From NCBI GenBank assembly GCA_016720825.1, contig JADKJV010000008.1:62001-126000 (forward strand): 64,000 nt of DNA, given 5' to 3'. Source of the stretch: Chitinophagaceae bacterium. GTDB lineage: Bacteria > Bacteroidota > Bacteroidia > Chitinophagales > Chitinophagaceae. Of this stretch, positions 19,682 to 28,342 are shown piece after piece (position 1 is the stretch's first letter; the number at the start of each line of letters is the position of its first letter). A program made the position numbers and the translations under genes. The notes under the pieces were generated by a model. That model made no database searches. It was not told the origin of the DNA and worked only from the letters and a program-made list of their open reading frames with translations.

Positions 19682-20960
19682 CTTCTCCCACTATAAATAC
19701 GCTGCCGCAAACTATGACGAGGTCGTCTTTCCGGGCTGATGCAATAGCTGCCTGCAACGCCTGGTTTACGTCAGGGAAAGCTTCGCCTTTTAATCCCTGT
19801 AAACGCGCGGCCTGTTTCAGGCTGTTTTCATCCAGTGCCCTGGGTATTTGTGCTTTTGTAAAATAGTAGCGTGCATCCTTGGGAAGGAGTGCAAGAATCT
19901 GTTCCACTTCTTTATCACGCACCATACCGATTACAAAATGGAGATGGTTCCAGGTGCTGAGTTCAACCTGTTCCAATACCTGTTCAATGCCATCGCGGTT
20001 ATGGGCCACATCCAGGATTACTTTGGGTGATTCATGGATCATTTCCCAACGGCCATGCAGTCCTGTCAGTTTTTTCACTTCACCCAATGCTTCATGGATT
20101 CCTTCCGAAGTGAGCTTCCATCCTTTTTTGCTCATGATATCACAGGAGGCCAGGACAGTCAGCAGGTTCTTTACCTGGTACAATCCGGGTAAGTCCAATG
20201 AAAACACCTGGTGATCGGTTTCATGTTTATCAGCCACTTCCACTATTAACCTGTTTTTCTCCCAATGCCAGTCCATAGCCTGCCGCTCCCGGTAAGCCAG
20301 ATGCAGCGGCGCCGTTTTAGCCTGTGCGGTTTTTTCAAACACGGTCATGGTTTCATGCAACGTTTCCCCTACAACAACCGGGATATTGTCTTTGATGATA
20401 CCCGCTTTCTCTCCCGCAATTTTTTCGAGTGTATCACCGAGTAACGACATATGATCCCAGCCGATATTGGTAATCACGGATAATTCCGGTGTAATGATAT
20501 TCGTACTGTCGAGACGGCCACCCAACCCGGTTTCAATTATAGCAATATCAGTACCCTGTTCTGCGAAATAGGTGAAGGCCATCATCACCGTGATTTCAAA
20601 AAAACTGGGATTGATGGTTTCAATTAATAATTTGGTGCGGTCAGTAAAATCTTCCACAAATTTTTCTGTCACCATTTCCCCGTTTATCTTGATCCGCTCC
20701 CTGAAATCATGCAGGTGTGGCGATGTATACAACCCGGTCTTATAACCAGCCTGCTGGAACACCGCCGCCAGCATATGACTCACTGATCCTTTTCCATTTG
20801 TGCCCGCCACATGGATCGTCTTGATTTTCTGTTCCGGATTACCCAGGTATTTGGCCAGCTCAATCGTATTATTCAAATCAGGTTTATAGGCAGCTGCGCC
20901 GATGCGGCTGAACATGGGAAGGCGGGAGAAAAGGTAGTCGAGGGTGGCTGGGTAGCTCAT
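19671..20960 (-). CDS. folC: Folylpolyglutamate synthase / dihydrofolate synthase
   Basis: 429 residues. It adds glutamate to dihydropteroate or folate. The Mur-ligase-type P-loop 'VAGTNGKGSVSHM' (about 51-63), 'TGLGGRLDSTNI' and 'LDVAHNRDGIEQVL' are conserved. The start at 20960 lies 4 bases after a TACTTTTG box. It runs convergent with the NUDIX gene. Confidence 0.96.
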   Translation of the reverse strand: MSYPATLDYLFSRLPMFSRIGAAAYKPDLNNTIELAKYLGNPEQKIKTIHVAGTNGKGSVSHMLAAVFQQAGYKTGLYTSPHLHDFRERIKINGEMVTEKFVEDFTDRTKLLIETINPSFFEITVMMAFTYFAEQGTDIAIIETGLGGRLDSTNIITPELSVITNIGWDHMSLLGDTLEKIAGEKAGIIKDNIPVVVGETLHETMTVFEKTAQAKTAPLHLAYRERQAMDWHWEKNRLIVEVADKHETDHQVFSLDLPGLYQVKNLLTVLASCDIMSKKGWKLTSEGIHEALGEVKKLTGLHGRWEMIHESPKVILDVAHNRDGIEQVLEQVELSTWNHLHFVIGMVRDKEVEQILALLPKDARYYFTKAQIPRALDENSLKQAARLQGLKGEAFPDVNQALQAAIASARKDDLVIVCGSVFIVGEVTR

Positions 20961-20964
20961 GGGG

Positions 20965-20972
20965 CAAAAGTA
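20965..20972 (-). promoter_or_regulatory. -7 box TACTTTTG of folC
   Basis: Exact TAnnTTTG match, 4 bases upstream of the folC ATG; implies a leaderless message. Confidence 0.6.
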
Positions 20973-21020
20973 AGGAGGAAGTTTAATTTGGGAGTGGCAA
21001 TTGGAGATTCTTTGCTCTTG

Positions 21021-21203
21021 CTGGTTGCCAGTTACCAGTTGCCGGTTACCAGTTATGAAGTGTTTTTAAAGGTTGAAGTTTTCCTATAGGGCCGAAAAAG
21101 GCCGGAATAAAATCTGTAAATCTTATTCCGGCCTCCGTAAATCTTTCAATAGTAAAAAATAATGTCGCTATACTGCTAACTGACAACCGGTAACTGGCAA
21201 CTA
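21021..21203. repeat. GTTACCA-type heptamer arms around the tonB terminator
   Basis: The left arm (21021-21056) has GTTGCCA/GTTACCA units. The right arm (21175-21203) has the inverse GGTAACT units and runs into the tonB stop codon TAG on the minus strand. A perfect hairpin terminator lies between them. Confidence 0.8.
21100..21133 (-). terminator. Intrinsic terminator after tonB
   Basis: GGCCGGAATAA (21100-21110) and TTATTCCGGCC (21123-21133) form a perfect 11 bp stem with a 12-base loop. On the minus strand TTTTT follows. It lies 68 bases past the tonB stop. Confidence 0.85.
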
Positions 21204-22076
21204 ATTCACCCGGAAGTTAAACTGCACCGTCAACATCGACTCATGATCCGCCTTATCAAACTTGATATTCTGCAGGTACTGCATGATCGCTTCTTTGTAC
21301 TGGTTGGTGCTGGTAGATGAACCTTTAGCAATATTTATGAATCTTCCGATGCCGTCGGGAGAAACGCTGATGTTGGCGTATACAACGGCTTTATCAAGAT
21401 CGCCCTGGAAGGAATAATATCTTACAATTTTACGGTCGCCGCGGGTGATTTTGGGACCATTGCCGCTGCCGGAACCTGAGCCATTGCCACCACCGTTACC
21501 GGTGCCTGTACCGCCACCTGTACCGCTGCCATTACCCACGCCACTGCCGGTACCATTTCCACCGGGACGGTTAAAATCATCCTGGGAACCTCCGCCTTTA
21601 CCGGTGCCTGTAAGGGTTTTACCGGCAACCGCTTTGGGAATACGGGGAGCCGGGACTTCAACCGGTTTGGGTTCTGCTTTTACCACAGATTTCCCTTCCG
21701 TGATTTTAATCGCGGTGGGTTTGGGGTTAACAGGTTTGGCTATTTCAGTCGCTTCTTTGTCGTTATTATCGTCAATATCCCTGGATTCTTCTGCATTGGC
21801 AGGGGCCGGGGGAACGGGATCGGAGACACCAGCTGCGCCTGCAGCCTGTACGGGATTACCACCGCCGCCGCCGCCATTTTCCGGTGTTTCGGGTTCAGGC
21901 GGGAAATTCAGGGCCTCCATCATGGGCGGGTCTTCATGCACCAGCTCAATAGCAGGCAGTTTCCAGGAGATCAGCATAGCCAATGCCAGCGCGATGGCAA
22001 ATCCGCCTGTAACTACAGCCGCCTGGTTACGGTATTCTTTTTCTAATTCTGCCGACATGACATATGCGTTATTCAT
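21201..22076 (-). CDS. TonB-family energy transducer with a Gly-rich linker
   Basis: About 291 residues. One N-terminal membrane helix ('GGFAIALALAMLISWKL') is followed by a Pro/Glu segment. A Gly/Ser/Thr/Asn low-complexity linker (about 190-235) replaces the usual Pro-Lys spacer. A C-terminal TonB-like domain follows ('VYANISVSPDGIGRFINIAK'). TonB passes proton-motive energy to outer-membrane receptors. A TACATTTG box ends 1 base before the ATG at 22076, so the ATG at 22058 ('MSAELEKEYRN') may be the true start. No exbB or exbD is adjacent. Confidence 0.87.
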   Translation of the reverse strand: MNNAYVMSAELEKEYRNQAAVVTGGFAIALALAMLISWKLPAIELVHEDPPMMEALNFPPEPETPENGGGGGGNPVQAAGAAGVSDPVPPAPANAEESRDIDDNNDKEATEIAKPVNPKPTAIKITEGKSVVKAEPKPVEVPAPRIPKAVAGKTLTGTGKGGGSQDDFNRPGGNGTGSGVGNGSGTGGGTGTGNGGGNGSGSGSGNGPKITRGDRKIVRYYSFQGDLDKAVVYANISVSPDGIGRFINIAKGSSTSTNQYKEAIMQYLQNIKFDKADHESMLTVQFNFRVN

Positions 22077-22077
22077 A

Positions 22078-22085
22078 CAAATGTA
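22078..22085 (-). promoter_or_regulatory. -7 box TACATTTG of the tonB gene
   Basis: Exact TAnnTTTG match immediately before the ATG at 22076; favours leaderless start or the ATG at 22058. Confidence 0.5.
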
Positions 22086-22199
22086 TCTTTTCGTGTAAGA
22101 TGATGGAATGCATTGTTTTTCACACCTGTTAGTAACGATGCAAATGCTGTGCAAGTTGTATGTTGGGGGAGGAAAACTGTTAAGAAAGAGAGAACAAAA

Positions 22200-22302
22200 A
22201 ATTTAACCTTACCTGCCGCTCTGCGGGCAAGGCAAAGCCAGGCCAAAAGGTGTTTAACCTTTGTGGCCTTTGTGTATTCCTTTGTGTCCTTAGTAGTAAA
22301 AA
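22200..22302. repeat. CACAAAG-family element downstream of the radical SAM gene
   Basis: Contains 'CCTTTGTGGCCTTTGTG' and 'CTTTGTGTCCTTAGTAGTA' blocks plus a GC-rich hairpin with 'CTGCCGCTCTGCGGGCA' near 22214. It begins just after the TGA of the minus-strand radical SAM gene. Confidence 0.7.
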
Positions 22303-23607
22303 TCAGTTACCTCCCGCAAAATCCGCTTCAAATTTCCCTTTAATCCTTTCTATCGGAGGATTGAAGTACCCATATTTCAAATCCGGGAATTCTTCATGAA
22401 TTAAATCCTGCAATTGCTTTACACCCATACAATCACCAGTATCAACAACCCCGATTTTACCGAGATACCAATCCGGGTCAATATTGAAATTCCGCCACTG
22501 GATCATTTTCAAACCCGTTGTTTTGATCAGCTTCCGCAGGGCTTCATATTCCGCAACCGAGTCCGTCATGCCCGGGAATACAAAATAATTGATGGATGTC
22601 CACCCGCCATAGCTGTTCATCACTTTCAGGCTCTCGAGAATATCTTCAAACTGGTAATTATTCGGCCTGTAATAAGGCATGTATATTTCTGAACGGGCAG
22701 AATTGGTGCTTACACGGATTGAATTCAATCCCGCTTTGCAAAGCGCATCTACTGCTGCAGGGTTTGAACCATTGGTGTTGATGTTGATACTGCCTTTCTT
22801 CGTATGCTTCCTGATTTCAATAATCGCATCACGGATCGTTTCCCACATCAGCAAAGGTTCACCTTCGCAGCCCTGGCCAAAACTGATAATCGGGAATGGG
22901 GCGGTTTCCAGGTGGGGAACCGTGAACTCCACGATTTCTTCCGCCGTGGGTTTGAACGAAAGCCTGTCCTGTGTGGACACAATCGTTTCTTCATCCGGCT
23001 GCAGGGAAATACAACCCACACAATTGGCATTGCAAGCAGGAGAGGCGGGCACGGGGCATTCCCAGCGGCCAAGGGCAAAATTGCGGGCGGCAGGACATTG
23101 ATACGTCTGGCAGCAATTCTCCATCAGGTGTTTCACTAACCGGTTATGCGGATAGGCTTTGAGTAAATTTTTTGTTCCGGCATCAATCAGTCCCTGGTCA
23201 TAACCCGCGCATTCCTGGCGGATGTCAGATTCTATCCGGGTGGCAGGCACATAAAATTTTTCATCGAGCCAGCCGGCGGCGGTATAACAAAACAGGGGCA
23301 GGGTGGGTGCATCGGGTGCGGTTTCATAGGCCGCTAAATAGAATCCGGTATGCGCAGGGGGTATGAAGGCAGCCACCGCCCAGCCTTTGTCACAAAGACG
23401 CATGTCGCCGGTTTGTACATCAATACCAATGCCTTTTCGCCCTGGTAATTCATACAGGGAACCGCCATCGGGTAATTCAATCCATTCATCTTCTGGGATA
23501 GGAAAAGCATCCCAGCCGCTGCGGCCAACGGCAAACAGACTTTCATCTTCAAAAATATTTCCCTTTCCGTCGGAATAGAGCAGATAGGGTGATTGATGAA
23601 CAGGCAT
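22303..23607 (-). CDS. Radical SAM protein with an extra N-terminal domain
   Basis: 434 residues from the ATG at 23607. A 4Fe-4S/SAM motif of the CX3CX2C form is seen in 'CNANCVGCISL' (about residue 190), followed by 'ISFGQGCEGEPLL' and a TIM-barrel-like region. The first 170 residues are an uncharacterised domain. No auxiliary cluster motif or partner gene identifies the reaction. The start is chosen because ATG follows the TAA of the upstream gene after two bases; a TTG start 36 bases earlier would overlap that gene. It is third in a tight minus-strand run with the agmatinase-family and membrane protein genes. Confidence 0.85.
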   Translation of the reverse strand: MPVHQSPYLLYSDGKGNIFEDESLFAVGRSGWDAFPIPEDEWIELPDGGSLYELPGRKGIGIDVQTGDMRLCDKGWAVAAFIPPAHTGFYLAAYETAPDAPTLPLFCYTAAGWLDEKFYVPATRIESDIRQECAGYDQGLIDAGTKNLLKAYPHNRLVKHLMENCCQTYQCPAARNFALGRWECPVPASPACNANCVGCISLQPDEETIVSTQDRLSFKPTAEEIVEFTVPHLETAPFPIISFGQGCEGEPLLMWETIRDAIIEIRKHTKKGSININTNGSNPAAVDALCKAGLNSIRVSTNSARSEIYMPYYRPNNYQFEDILESLKVMNSYGGWTSINYFVFPGMTDSVAEYEALRKLIKTTGLKMIQWRNFNIDPDWYLGKIGVVDTGDCMGVKQLQDLIHEEFPDLKYGYFNPPIERIKGKFEADFAGGN

Positions 23608-23609
23608 GC

Positions 23610-24170
23610 TTATGGGTTTGATGATGAAAGTTGCTTTTGGCAAAATTCGTTAAATTCCGATTCCCGGAAGCCGGGGTTTTCGTCGGCAATCAGTGACTGG
23701 TATAATTTATTCGACTGTAAATCGATGGTCAGTAATCCGTCTTTCAGGATCACCTGGCTGATCTTGTTCCATCCCAAGGTTTTAACCGGGAAGGAGGGAT
23801 AGCGTACAAATTCTTTATTTACATCCACCACCAGTTCACGGGTGGCAAAAGTATACATCAGGAAGATAAATGCAATGATGACACTCATCCACCAGAAAGA
23901 AGCGATGAGCCAGGCAGCAGCAATAGTGAGGAAAATGAGATATGATTTTATGCTGTTGTTTTTTTTGTTGTTCTTCTGGAGGAATATTTCATCTATGACA
24001 AAAATTGTAATCAATACTGCGGCACTGATCATGGAAATCCGCATGGATTTTCCGGGGGATACAATACCGAGGTAAATAAAAATCGCCCAGTTAATCATGA
24101 ATACAAAAAAGGTCAGTTGTTTGTACTGGTTGATTTTAGCATTCTTCAATGCTATCCGGTAGGCGTTCAT
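23610..24170 (-). CDS. Four-helix membrane protein of unknown function
   Basis: 186 residues. There are hydrophobic segments at about 19-37, 45-63, 77-92 and 93-110, then a soluble C-terminal part (about 112-186) that resembles a small PH-like beta domain. Family not recognised. It begins 1 base after the agmatinase-family stop and ends 2 bases before the radical SAM ATG, so the three are probably one transcript. Confidence 0.75.
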   Translation of the reverse strand: MNAYRIALKNAKINQYKQLTFFVFMINWAIFIYLGIVSPGKSMRISMISAAVLITIFVIDEIFLQKNNKKNNSIKSYLIFLTIAAAWLIASFWWMSVIIAFIFLMYTFATRELVVDVNKEFVRYPSFPVKTLGWNKISQVILKDGLLTIDLQSNKLYQSLIADENPGFRESEFNEFCQKQLSSSNP

Positions 24171-24171
24171 A

Positions 24172-25214
24172 TCAGGAATTACTGGTGACCAGCAGGTTGC
24201 AGAGTTTGAAAAGTATGCGGGCGCTTACGTTCGCATCCCAGTCTGAATCGCTGACACCGGTTTCATTGAGGTCAAAACCAACAATCTTTTTACCGGACGC
24301 GAGGATTTTATGGAAGAGATAAAACAGTTGTTCTGTTTCAAAACCGCCGGTTACGGGTGTGCCGGTGTGCGGACACAGTTTGGGATCGAGTCCGTCCACA
24401 TCAAAACTGATAAATACTTTTCAGGAAGCCTTGAAACGATTTCATCGCAAAGTTGTTTCCAGCTTTCGCCTTCAAACTGGCGGTCGCGGATATCTTTATC
24501 GGTATAGGGGATGACCCTGCCGTTTGTTTGCTGGATATATTCCCATTCGCTCTGGCTGAAATCACGGATACCGAGTTGTATCAGTGTTTTCATGGCTGGG
24601 ATTTCTTTCAGCACATTGTACATGATGCTGGCATGGGAGTAATCGAAACCTTCATAAGACTCACGCAGGTCGCAGTGTGCATCAATCTGCAGGATACCGA
24701 AATCGCCTTCTTTTTCTGCAATGGCTTTCATATAACCAAGCGGGGTACTGTGATCACCGCCCACCATTGCCACGAGTTTGCCTTTGTCAAGCAGGCTTTT
24801 GGCCTGGTCGTATACCCACTGGTTCAGGAAACGGCTGCCTTCATTCACTTCGCGGAGTGTTTTCGTCATGAACTGGTTGGCAGCCACATCTTCACCATGG
24901 GAAATATAGTCAATGTAGAGTTCAGCTTCTTTGCGGAGGTAATCACTCTTCATCAGGATTTTCCGGTCACTGGGACGCATGAAAAAACCCTGTTTCCAGG
25001 CATCAGGCATCTGGGCGTCGAATAGATCCACCTGGAAGCCGGCTTTGAAAATCGCTTCCGGGGCACGGGCTGTACCGGCAGCATAGCTAACCGTTACTTC
25101 CCAGGGAACAGTCAATATGATCAGTTTCGCGTTCTCTTCCGATGTGGGGAGACCGAATACATTGTTGTTGGGATTACCTACACTGTTTGGATCGTGCCGT
25201 AACAGATCGCTCAT
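24172..25214 (-). CDS. Agmatinase/formimidoylglutamase-family ureohydrolase, one frameshift
   Basis: About 347 residues once one A is restored near 24418-24426. The repaired text 'PEKVFISFDVDGLDP' joins both parts. Binuclear manganese ligands are seen in 'MVGGDHSTPLG', 'LQIDAHCDLRE' and 'SFDVDGLDP'. The superfamily hydrolyses guanidino or formimino groups (agmatine, arginine, formiminoglutamate); the exact substrate is not clear from these motifs. A TAATTTTG box lies 38 bases upstream. Confidence 0.9.
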
Positions 25215-25251
25215 AAGATGAGAGTTGAAAGAGTAGCCTTTATCGGCGTGG

Positions 25252-25259
25252 CAAAATTA
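25252..25259 (-). promoter_or_regulatory. -7 box TAATTTTG of the agmatinase-family gene
   Basis: Exact TAnnTTTG match; it overlaps the last codon of the upstream desaturase gene and is 37 bases before the ATG at 25214. Confidence 0.5.
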
Positions 25260-26324
25260 GGGTTTTGCCAGTGATTTCAGGTAGTGCACATGCGAAGCAA
25301 CTGCATACCTGATTTTAGCGTACTCAATATATTTAACGCCATATTCCTGGCATGCTTTCTTAATAATTTTACTGATAGCCGGGTAGTGGATATGTGAAAT
25401 TTTCGGGAACAGGTGATGTTCAATCTGGAAATTCAATCCGCCTACAAACCAGCTCAGTGCTTTATTTTTTGTGGCAAAATTCGCTGTGGTTTTAATCTGG
25501 TGAATCGCCCACTCATCTTCCATATTGCCGGTTACTGCATTAGGCTGTGGGAAATGGGTGTCTTCCACGGTATGAGCCAGCTGGAAAACAATACTCAGTA
25601 CAAAACCTGCAAACAATCCATACACCAGGAATCCAACTAACCAGGGTGTAAAGCCTAACCAGTAAATCGGTAAACCGATAAACAGGAAAGCATGGATCAA
25701 TTTGAATGACCAGAAAGAAAGGTGGTCAGTCCATTTCATTTCTTTGATGGGTAAAGAGCCAATCTTCCCGGTGAAATATTTTTTATAGTCAGTCACAAAT
25801 ACCCACCAGATATAAAGCAGTGAATAAGCCATCCAGAAATACAGGTGCTGGTACTTGTGCAGCTTGTAATATTTCTGTGTTTCGCAGAGACGCAGTAAAG
25901 GACGTGCTTCGATATCATCATCCAGTCCGCTGATATTGGTATAGGCGTGGTGAATTACATTGTGTTTGGTCTTCCACATAAATACATTCGCTCCCAGGAA
26001 ATTGATGGATATACCACCGAGGGTATTCACCCATTTGTATTTTGAAAAACTTCCGTGGGCCGCATCATGCATCACATTAAATCCGATAGCGGCTGTAAGC
26101 GCGCCGAGGAGTAAACATTCAGGTATTGCCAGCCAGGTGGGTGGCGTGAAGAAAATGAGGTGCACATAAACAGCGATAAAGCTGACTACGATGATGATTG
26201 CTTTAAAGTACAAACTGAAATTTCCTGTTGTAGACTTTCCAACTTCTTTGAAATAGGCAGCAATTCTTTTTTTGAGTTCTAAATGGAAGGGGTGCTGAAC
26301 TCCGGCAAATTTTGGGATATTCAT
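25257..26324 (-). CDS. Membrane fatty-acid desaturase (front-end / delta-6-like)
   Basis: 355 residues from the ATG at 26324. The di-iron His boxes are 'HDAAHGS', 'HNVIHHAYTN' and 'QIEHHLFP'. The third box begins with Gln, as in front-end (delta-5/6) acyl desaturases, but no cytochrome b5 domain is present. Four membrane helices are seen. It should introduce a double bond into lipid-bound or CoA-bound acyl chains. A TACCTTTG box lies 17 bases before this start, which rules out an upstream TTG/GTG-type extension. Confidence 0.92.
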   Translation of the reverse strand: MNIPKFAGVQHPFHLELKKRIAAYFKEVGKSTTGNFSLYFKAIIIVVSFIAVYVHLIFFTPPTWLAIPECLLLGALTAAIGFNVMHDAAHGSFSKYKWVNTLGGISINFLGANVFMWKTKHNVIHHAYTNISGLDDDIEARPLLRLCETQKYYKLHKYQHLYFWMAYSLLYIWWVFVTDYKKYFTGKIGSLPIKEMKWTDHLSFWSFKLIHAFLFIGLPIYWLGFTPWLVGFLVYGLFAGFVLSIVFQLAHTVEDTHFPQPNAVTGNMEDEWAIHQIKTTANFATKNKALSWFVGGLNFQIEHHLFPKISHIHYPAISKIIKKACQEYGVKYIEYAKIRYAVASHVHYLKSLAKP

Positions 26325-26341
26325 TAGGTATATGTAAAGGG

Positions 26342-26349
26342 CAAAGGTA
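26342..26349 (-). promoter_or_regulatory. -7 box TACCTTTG of the desaturase gene
   Basis: Exact TAnnTTTG match, 17 bases before the ATG at 26324. Confidence 0.55.
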
Positions 26350-26438
26350 AACCTAAAAGGCCAAATCAGGCCAACAATTATCCCCCTCATGTTAACTGGT
26401 AATCAGGCTGTTGAGCCCGTTTATCCACGAACAGCCGT

Positions 26439-27176
26439 TCAGGTCTGGTTGCATACCAGTGCGTCGAGGCTCCGGATGCCGATGGTTTTCTCCGTATTGA
26501 AGCCTTCGGCATATTTTACGCCGATCCTTTTCCCGATCATCCGGGCCCTGGCAATGACCGCTTCAAAAAATTCAGGGGTGGAAATATAAGTCTGGGGTTC
26601 ACCGGAATTATCAGCCGGATTATGGAACTGGGTACCATACGCCGCTATGGCTTCCATACGCTGTTCAAACACATCACTGATGTCCACGATGAAATCCGGC
26701 TCCCGGAACCAGTCCTGGATATAATGCAGCACATAAGCTGGTTTCCATTTTTCCTGTACCCGGCCCGCTTCATCCTTTGTTTCTATTTTGGATAATCCCG
26801 CCAGGAAAGCACACTCAGCAATCATCTTGCCCGCCCTGCCATGGTCGGGGTGGCGGTCTTCCAGCGCATTGGCAAATATGATCTCAGGTTGGTACTTACG
26901 GATCGCTGTAATCAGTTTGAGTTTGTTCTCTTCATCATTCACAAAAAATCCATCCCGCATCTTCAGGTTCTCCCTCGCTTGCACACCCATGATCATCGCT
27001 GCCGTTGCTGCCTCCTGGTATCTCGAATCCACAGTGCCCCTCGTACCCAATTCTCCCTGGGTCATATCAACAATAGCCACTTTCTTACCGGCTTTTACTT
27101 CGTTAATGATCACGCCGGAACAACTGAGTTCTACGTCGTCGGGGTGAACGCCTATGGCGAGCAAGTGAACTTTCAT
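26439..27176 (-). CDS. bshB1: Bacillithiol biosynthesis deacetylase BshB1
   Basis: 245 residues. It removes the acetyl group from GlcNAc-malate in bacillithiol synthesis. The PIG-L/LmbE zinc motif 'IGVHPDDVELSCSG' (His11, Asp13, Asp14) and 'EDRHPDHGRAG' are intact. 'DMTQGELGTRG' and the C-terminal 'EGFNTEKTIGI' are typical of BshB1 and not of other LmbE proteins. bshA and bshC are not in the window; BstA is at 18556. Confidence 0.95.
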   Translation of the reverse strand: MKVHLLAIGVHPDDVELSCSGVIINEVKAGKKVAIVDMTQGELGTRGTVDSRYQEAATAAMIMGVQARENLKMRDGFFVNDEENKLKLITAIRKYQPEIIFANALEDRHPDHGRAGKMIAECAFLAGLSKIETKDEAGRVQEKWKPAYVLHYIQDWFREPDFIVDISDVFEQRMEAIAAYGTQFHNPADNSGEPQTYISTPEFFEAVIARARMIGKRIGVKYAEGFNTEKTIGIRSLDALVCNQT

Positions 27177-27216
27177 TTTTTTTAAAATTTGCTGAAACGG
27201 TGCGAAGGTAGGAATT

Positions 27217-27416
27217 AGTTGCCTGTTACTCGTTGCCAGTTGCCAGTTGCCGGTTACCAGTTAACTCGGGAAAGCTGGAAAAAACGTTTCCCATTTAACT
27301 TTATTCTAAAATATAAACATGATTTTCCAGCTACTACGAATTACTGGTAACTGGTAACTGGTAACTGGTAACTGGTAACTGGTAACTGGTAACTGGTAAC
27401 TGGCAACTGGTAACTA
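27217..27416. repeat. Inverted heptamer arrays, right arm about ten GGTAACT units
   Basis: The left arm (27217-27264) holds GTTGCCA/GTTACCA units. The right arm (27341-27416) is a nearly perfect tandem of about ten TGGTAAC units. They would pair in RNA around a 76-base AT-rich loop. On the minus strand the array starts inside the TAG stop codon of the DUF4294 gene. Confidence 0.9.
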
Positions 27417-28118
27417 TCTTCTCCAAGGATTATTATACCACGTCCCATCAATCTCCTTCACAATATTCTCTATCTGCCTGTCGGTTTTATCGCTCAGGTC
27501 CCAGTCTTGTTTCATGTTGCCGCCAACGAAGAAGGCAACGGTCTGGTAGAAGCGGGCGGTGAGTCCGCCGCGGTATTCTTTGACGATTTCGTAGCAGTTA
27601 TTGCCGGTTTGGCGGTTGATCAGTTTCATCAGGATCTTGCCCTGGTAGACGGATAAATTGGAAAGGGGATCACCAAACTGGGCTTTCAGTTCTTTCTCCC
27701 GGGTTTTGATATAAGCCCTTCTCTCTTTTTTGGATGTGACATTGGCCAGTTTTGTATTAATGTCATTGATCGTACTGCCGGCTAATCGGGCATAGGGATA
27801 AGTAACATAAACGGCGTTCCGTAACCGCGTCCATTCTTCAATAAATTTCGCCAGTTCTTTCGGACTCATTTTGGTGGACCACACCATATCCATTTCCTTA
27901 TAGTTCAGCACTTCATTCCGGTACCAGATGGCCGGAACAAGTACCGTGTCATTTGGTCCCCACCGTTTGGCAATCTCATCCATCGATGGGACGGGTAAAA
28001 CTTTAATGGAATCCTGGTTCTGTTGGGTAGTGTCAGTCTGGGCATGCAGACTCTGGCCGGCAATAAGAATTATCAGTGCGGATAAAAAAGTGGCGGTATA
28101 GCGGCGCAGGCCCTGCAT
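27414..28118 (-). CDS. DUF4294 exported protein
   Basis: 234 residues. The signal peptide 'FLSALIILIAGQSLHAQ' is followed by a Gln-rich stretch and the DUF4294 region. The conserved blocks 'YRNEVLNYKEMDMVWSTKM' and 'LRNAVYVTYPYARLAG' fit this Bacteroidota-restricted family, as does 'RQTGNNCYEIVKEYRGGLTA'. Function is unknown. It ends 'WYNNPWRR' and the repeat array begins at its stop. A TAATTTTG box is 7 bases upstream of the ATG. Confidence 0.9.
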   Translation of the reverse strand: MQGLRRYTATFLSALIILIAGQSLHAQTDTTQQNQDSIKVLPVPSMDEIAKRWGPNDTVLVPAIWYRNEVLNYKEMDMVWSTKMSPKELAKFIEEWTRLRNAVYVTYPYARLAGSTINDINTKLANVTSKKERRAYIKTREKELKAQFGDPLSNLSVYQGKILMKLINRQTGNNCYEIVKEYRGGLTARFYQTVAFFVGGNMKQDWDLSDKTDRQIENIVKEIDGTWYNNPWRR

Positions 28119-28125
28119 TTCAATG

Positions 28126-28133
28126 CAAAATTA
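28126..28133 (-). promoter_or_regulatory. -7 box TAATTTTG of the DUF4294 gene
   Basis: Exact TAnnTTTG match, 7 bases before the ATG at 28118. Confidence 0.55.
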
Positions 28134-28212
28134 GCAGCCTTTCGGCTGATATGCAATAAGACAACAAAGCTAAAGGAATATCGCTAAAGTTCATAGAGTT
28201 TGGCTTTTAAAG

Positions 28213-28320
28213 ATTTTTACCACAAAACACAAAGCAATTACAAAGGGCACAAAGCATTAATCCTTAGTTTACTCGGCTTTCCCAGTTTGGAATTTGGAAT
28301 TTGTGTTTTGGGATTTTATA
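28213..28320. repeat. CACAAAG-type and inverse CAAATTC-type units after ccmF
   Basis: 28213-28256 holds ACCACAAA/CACAAAG units and 28288-28318 the inverse of the CAAATCC family (TTTGGAA, TTTGGGA). The block ends about 25 bases from the ccmF stop codon on the minus strand. No gene is seen in 28134-28342. Confidence 0.7.
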
Positions 28321-28342
28321 CATTTCCCTGCATTACGAGGAA

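Noticed and set aside
21201..22076. Collagen-like or PE_PGRS-type surface protein
   Set aside because: The Gly-rich stretch lies between a TonB-type membrane anchor and a TonB C-terminal fold.
21445..22098. Pro-rich 217-residue plus-strand ORF
   Set aside because: It is the antisense of the Gly-rich tonB linker; the low-complexity DNA keeps several frames open.
24453..25025. 190-residue plus-strand ORF
   Set aside because: Antisense to the agmatinase-family gene, with no recognisable motif.
27341..27416. Possible CRISPR array
   Set aside because: Units are 7 bases in direct tandem with no spacers, and no cas gene is in the window.
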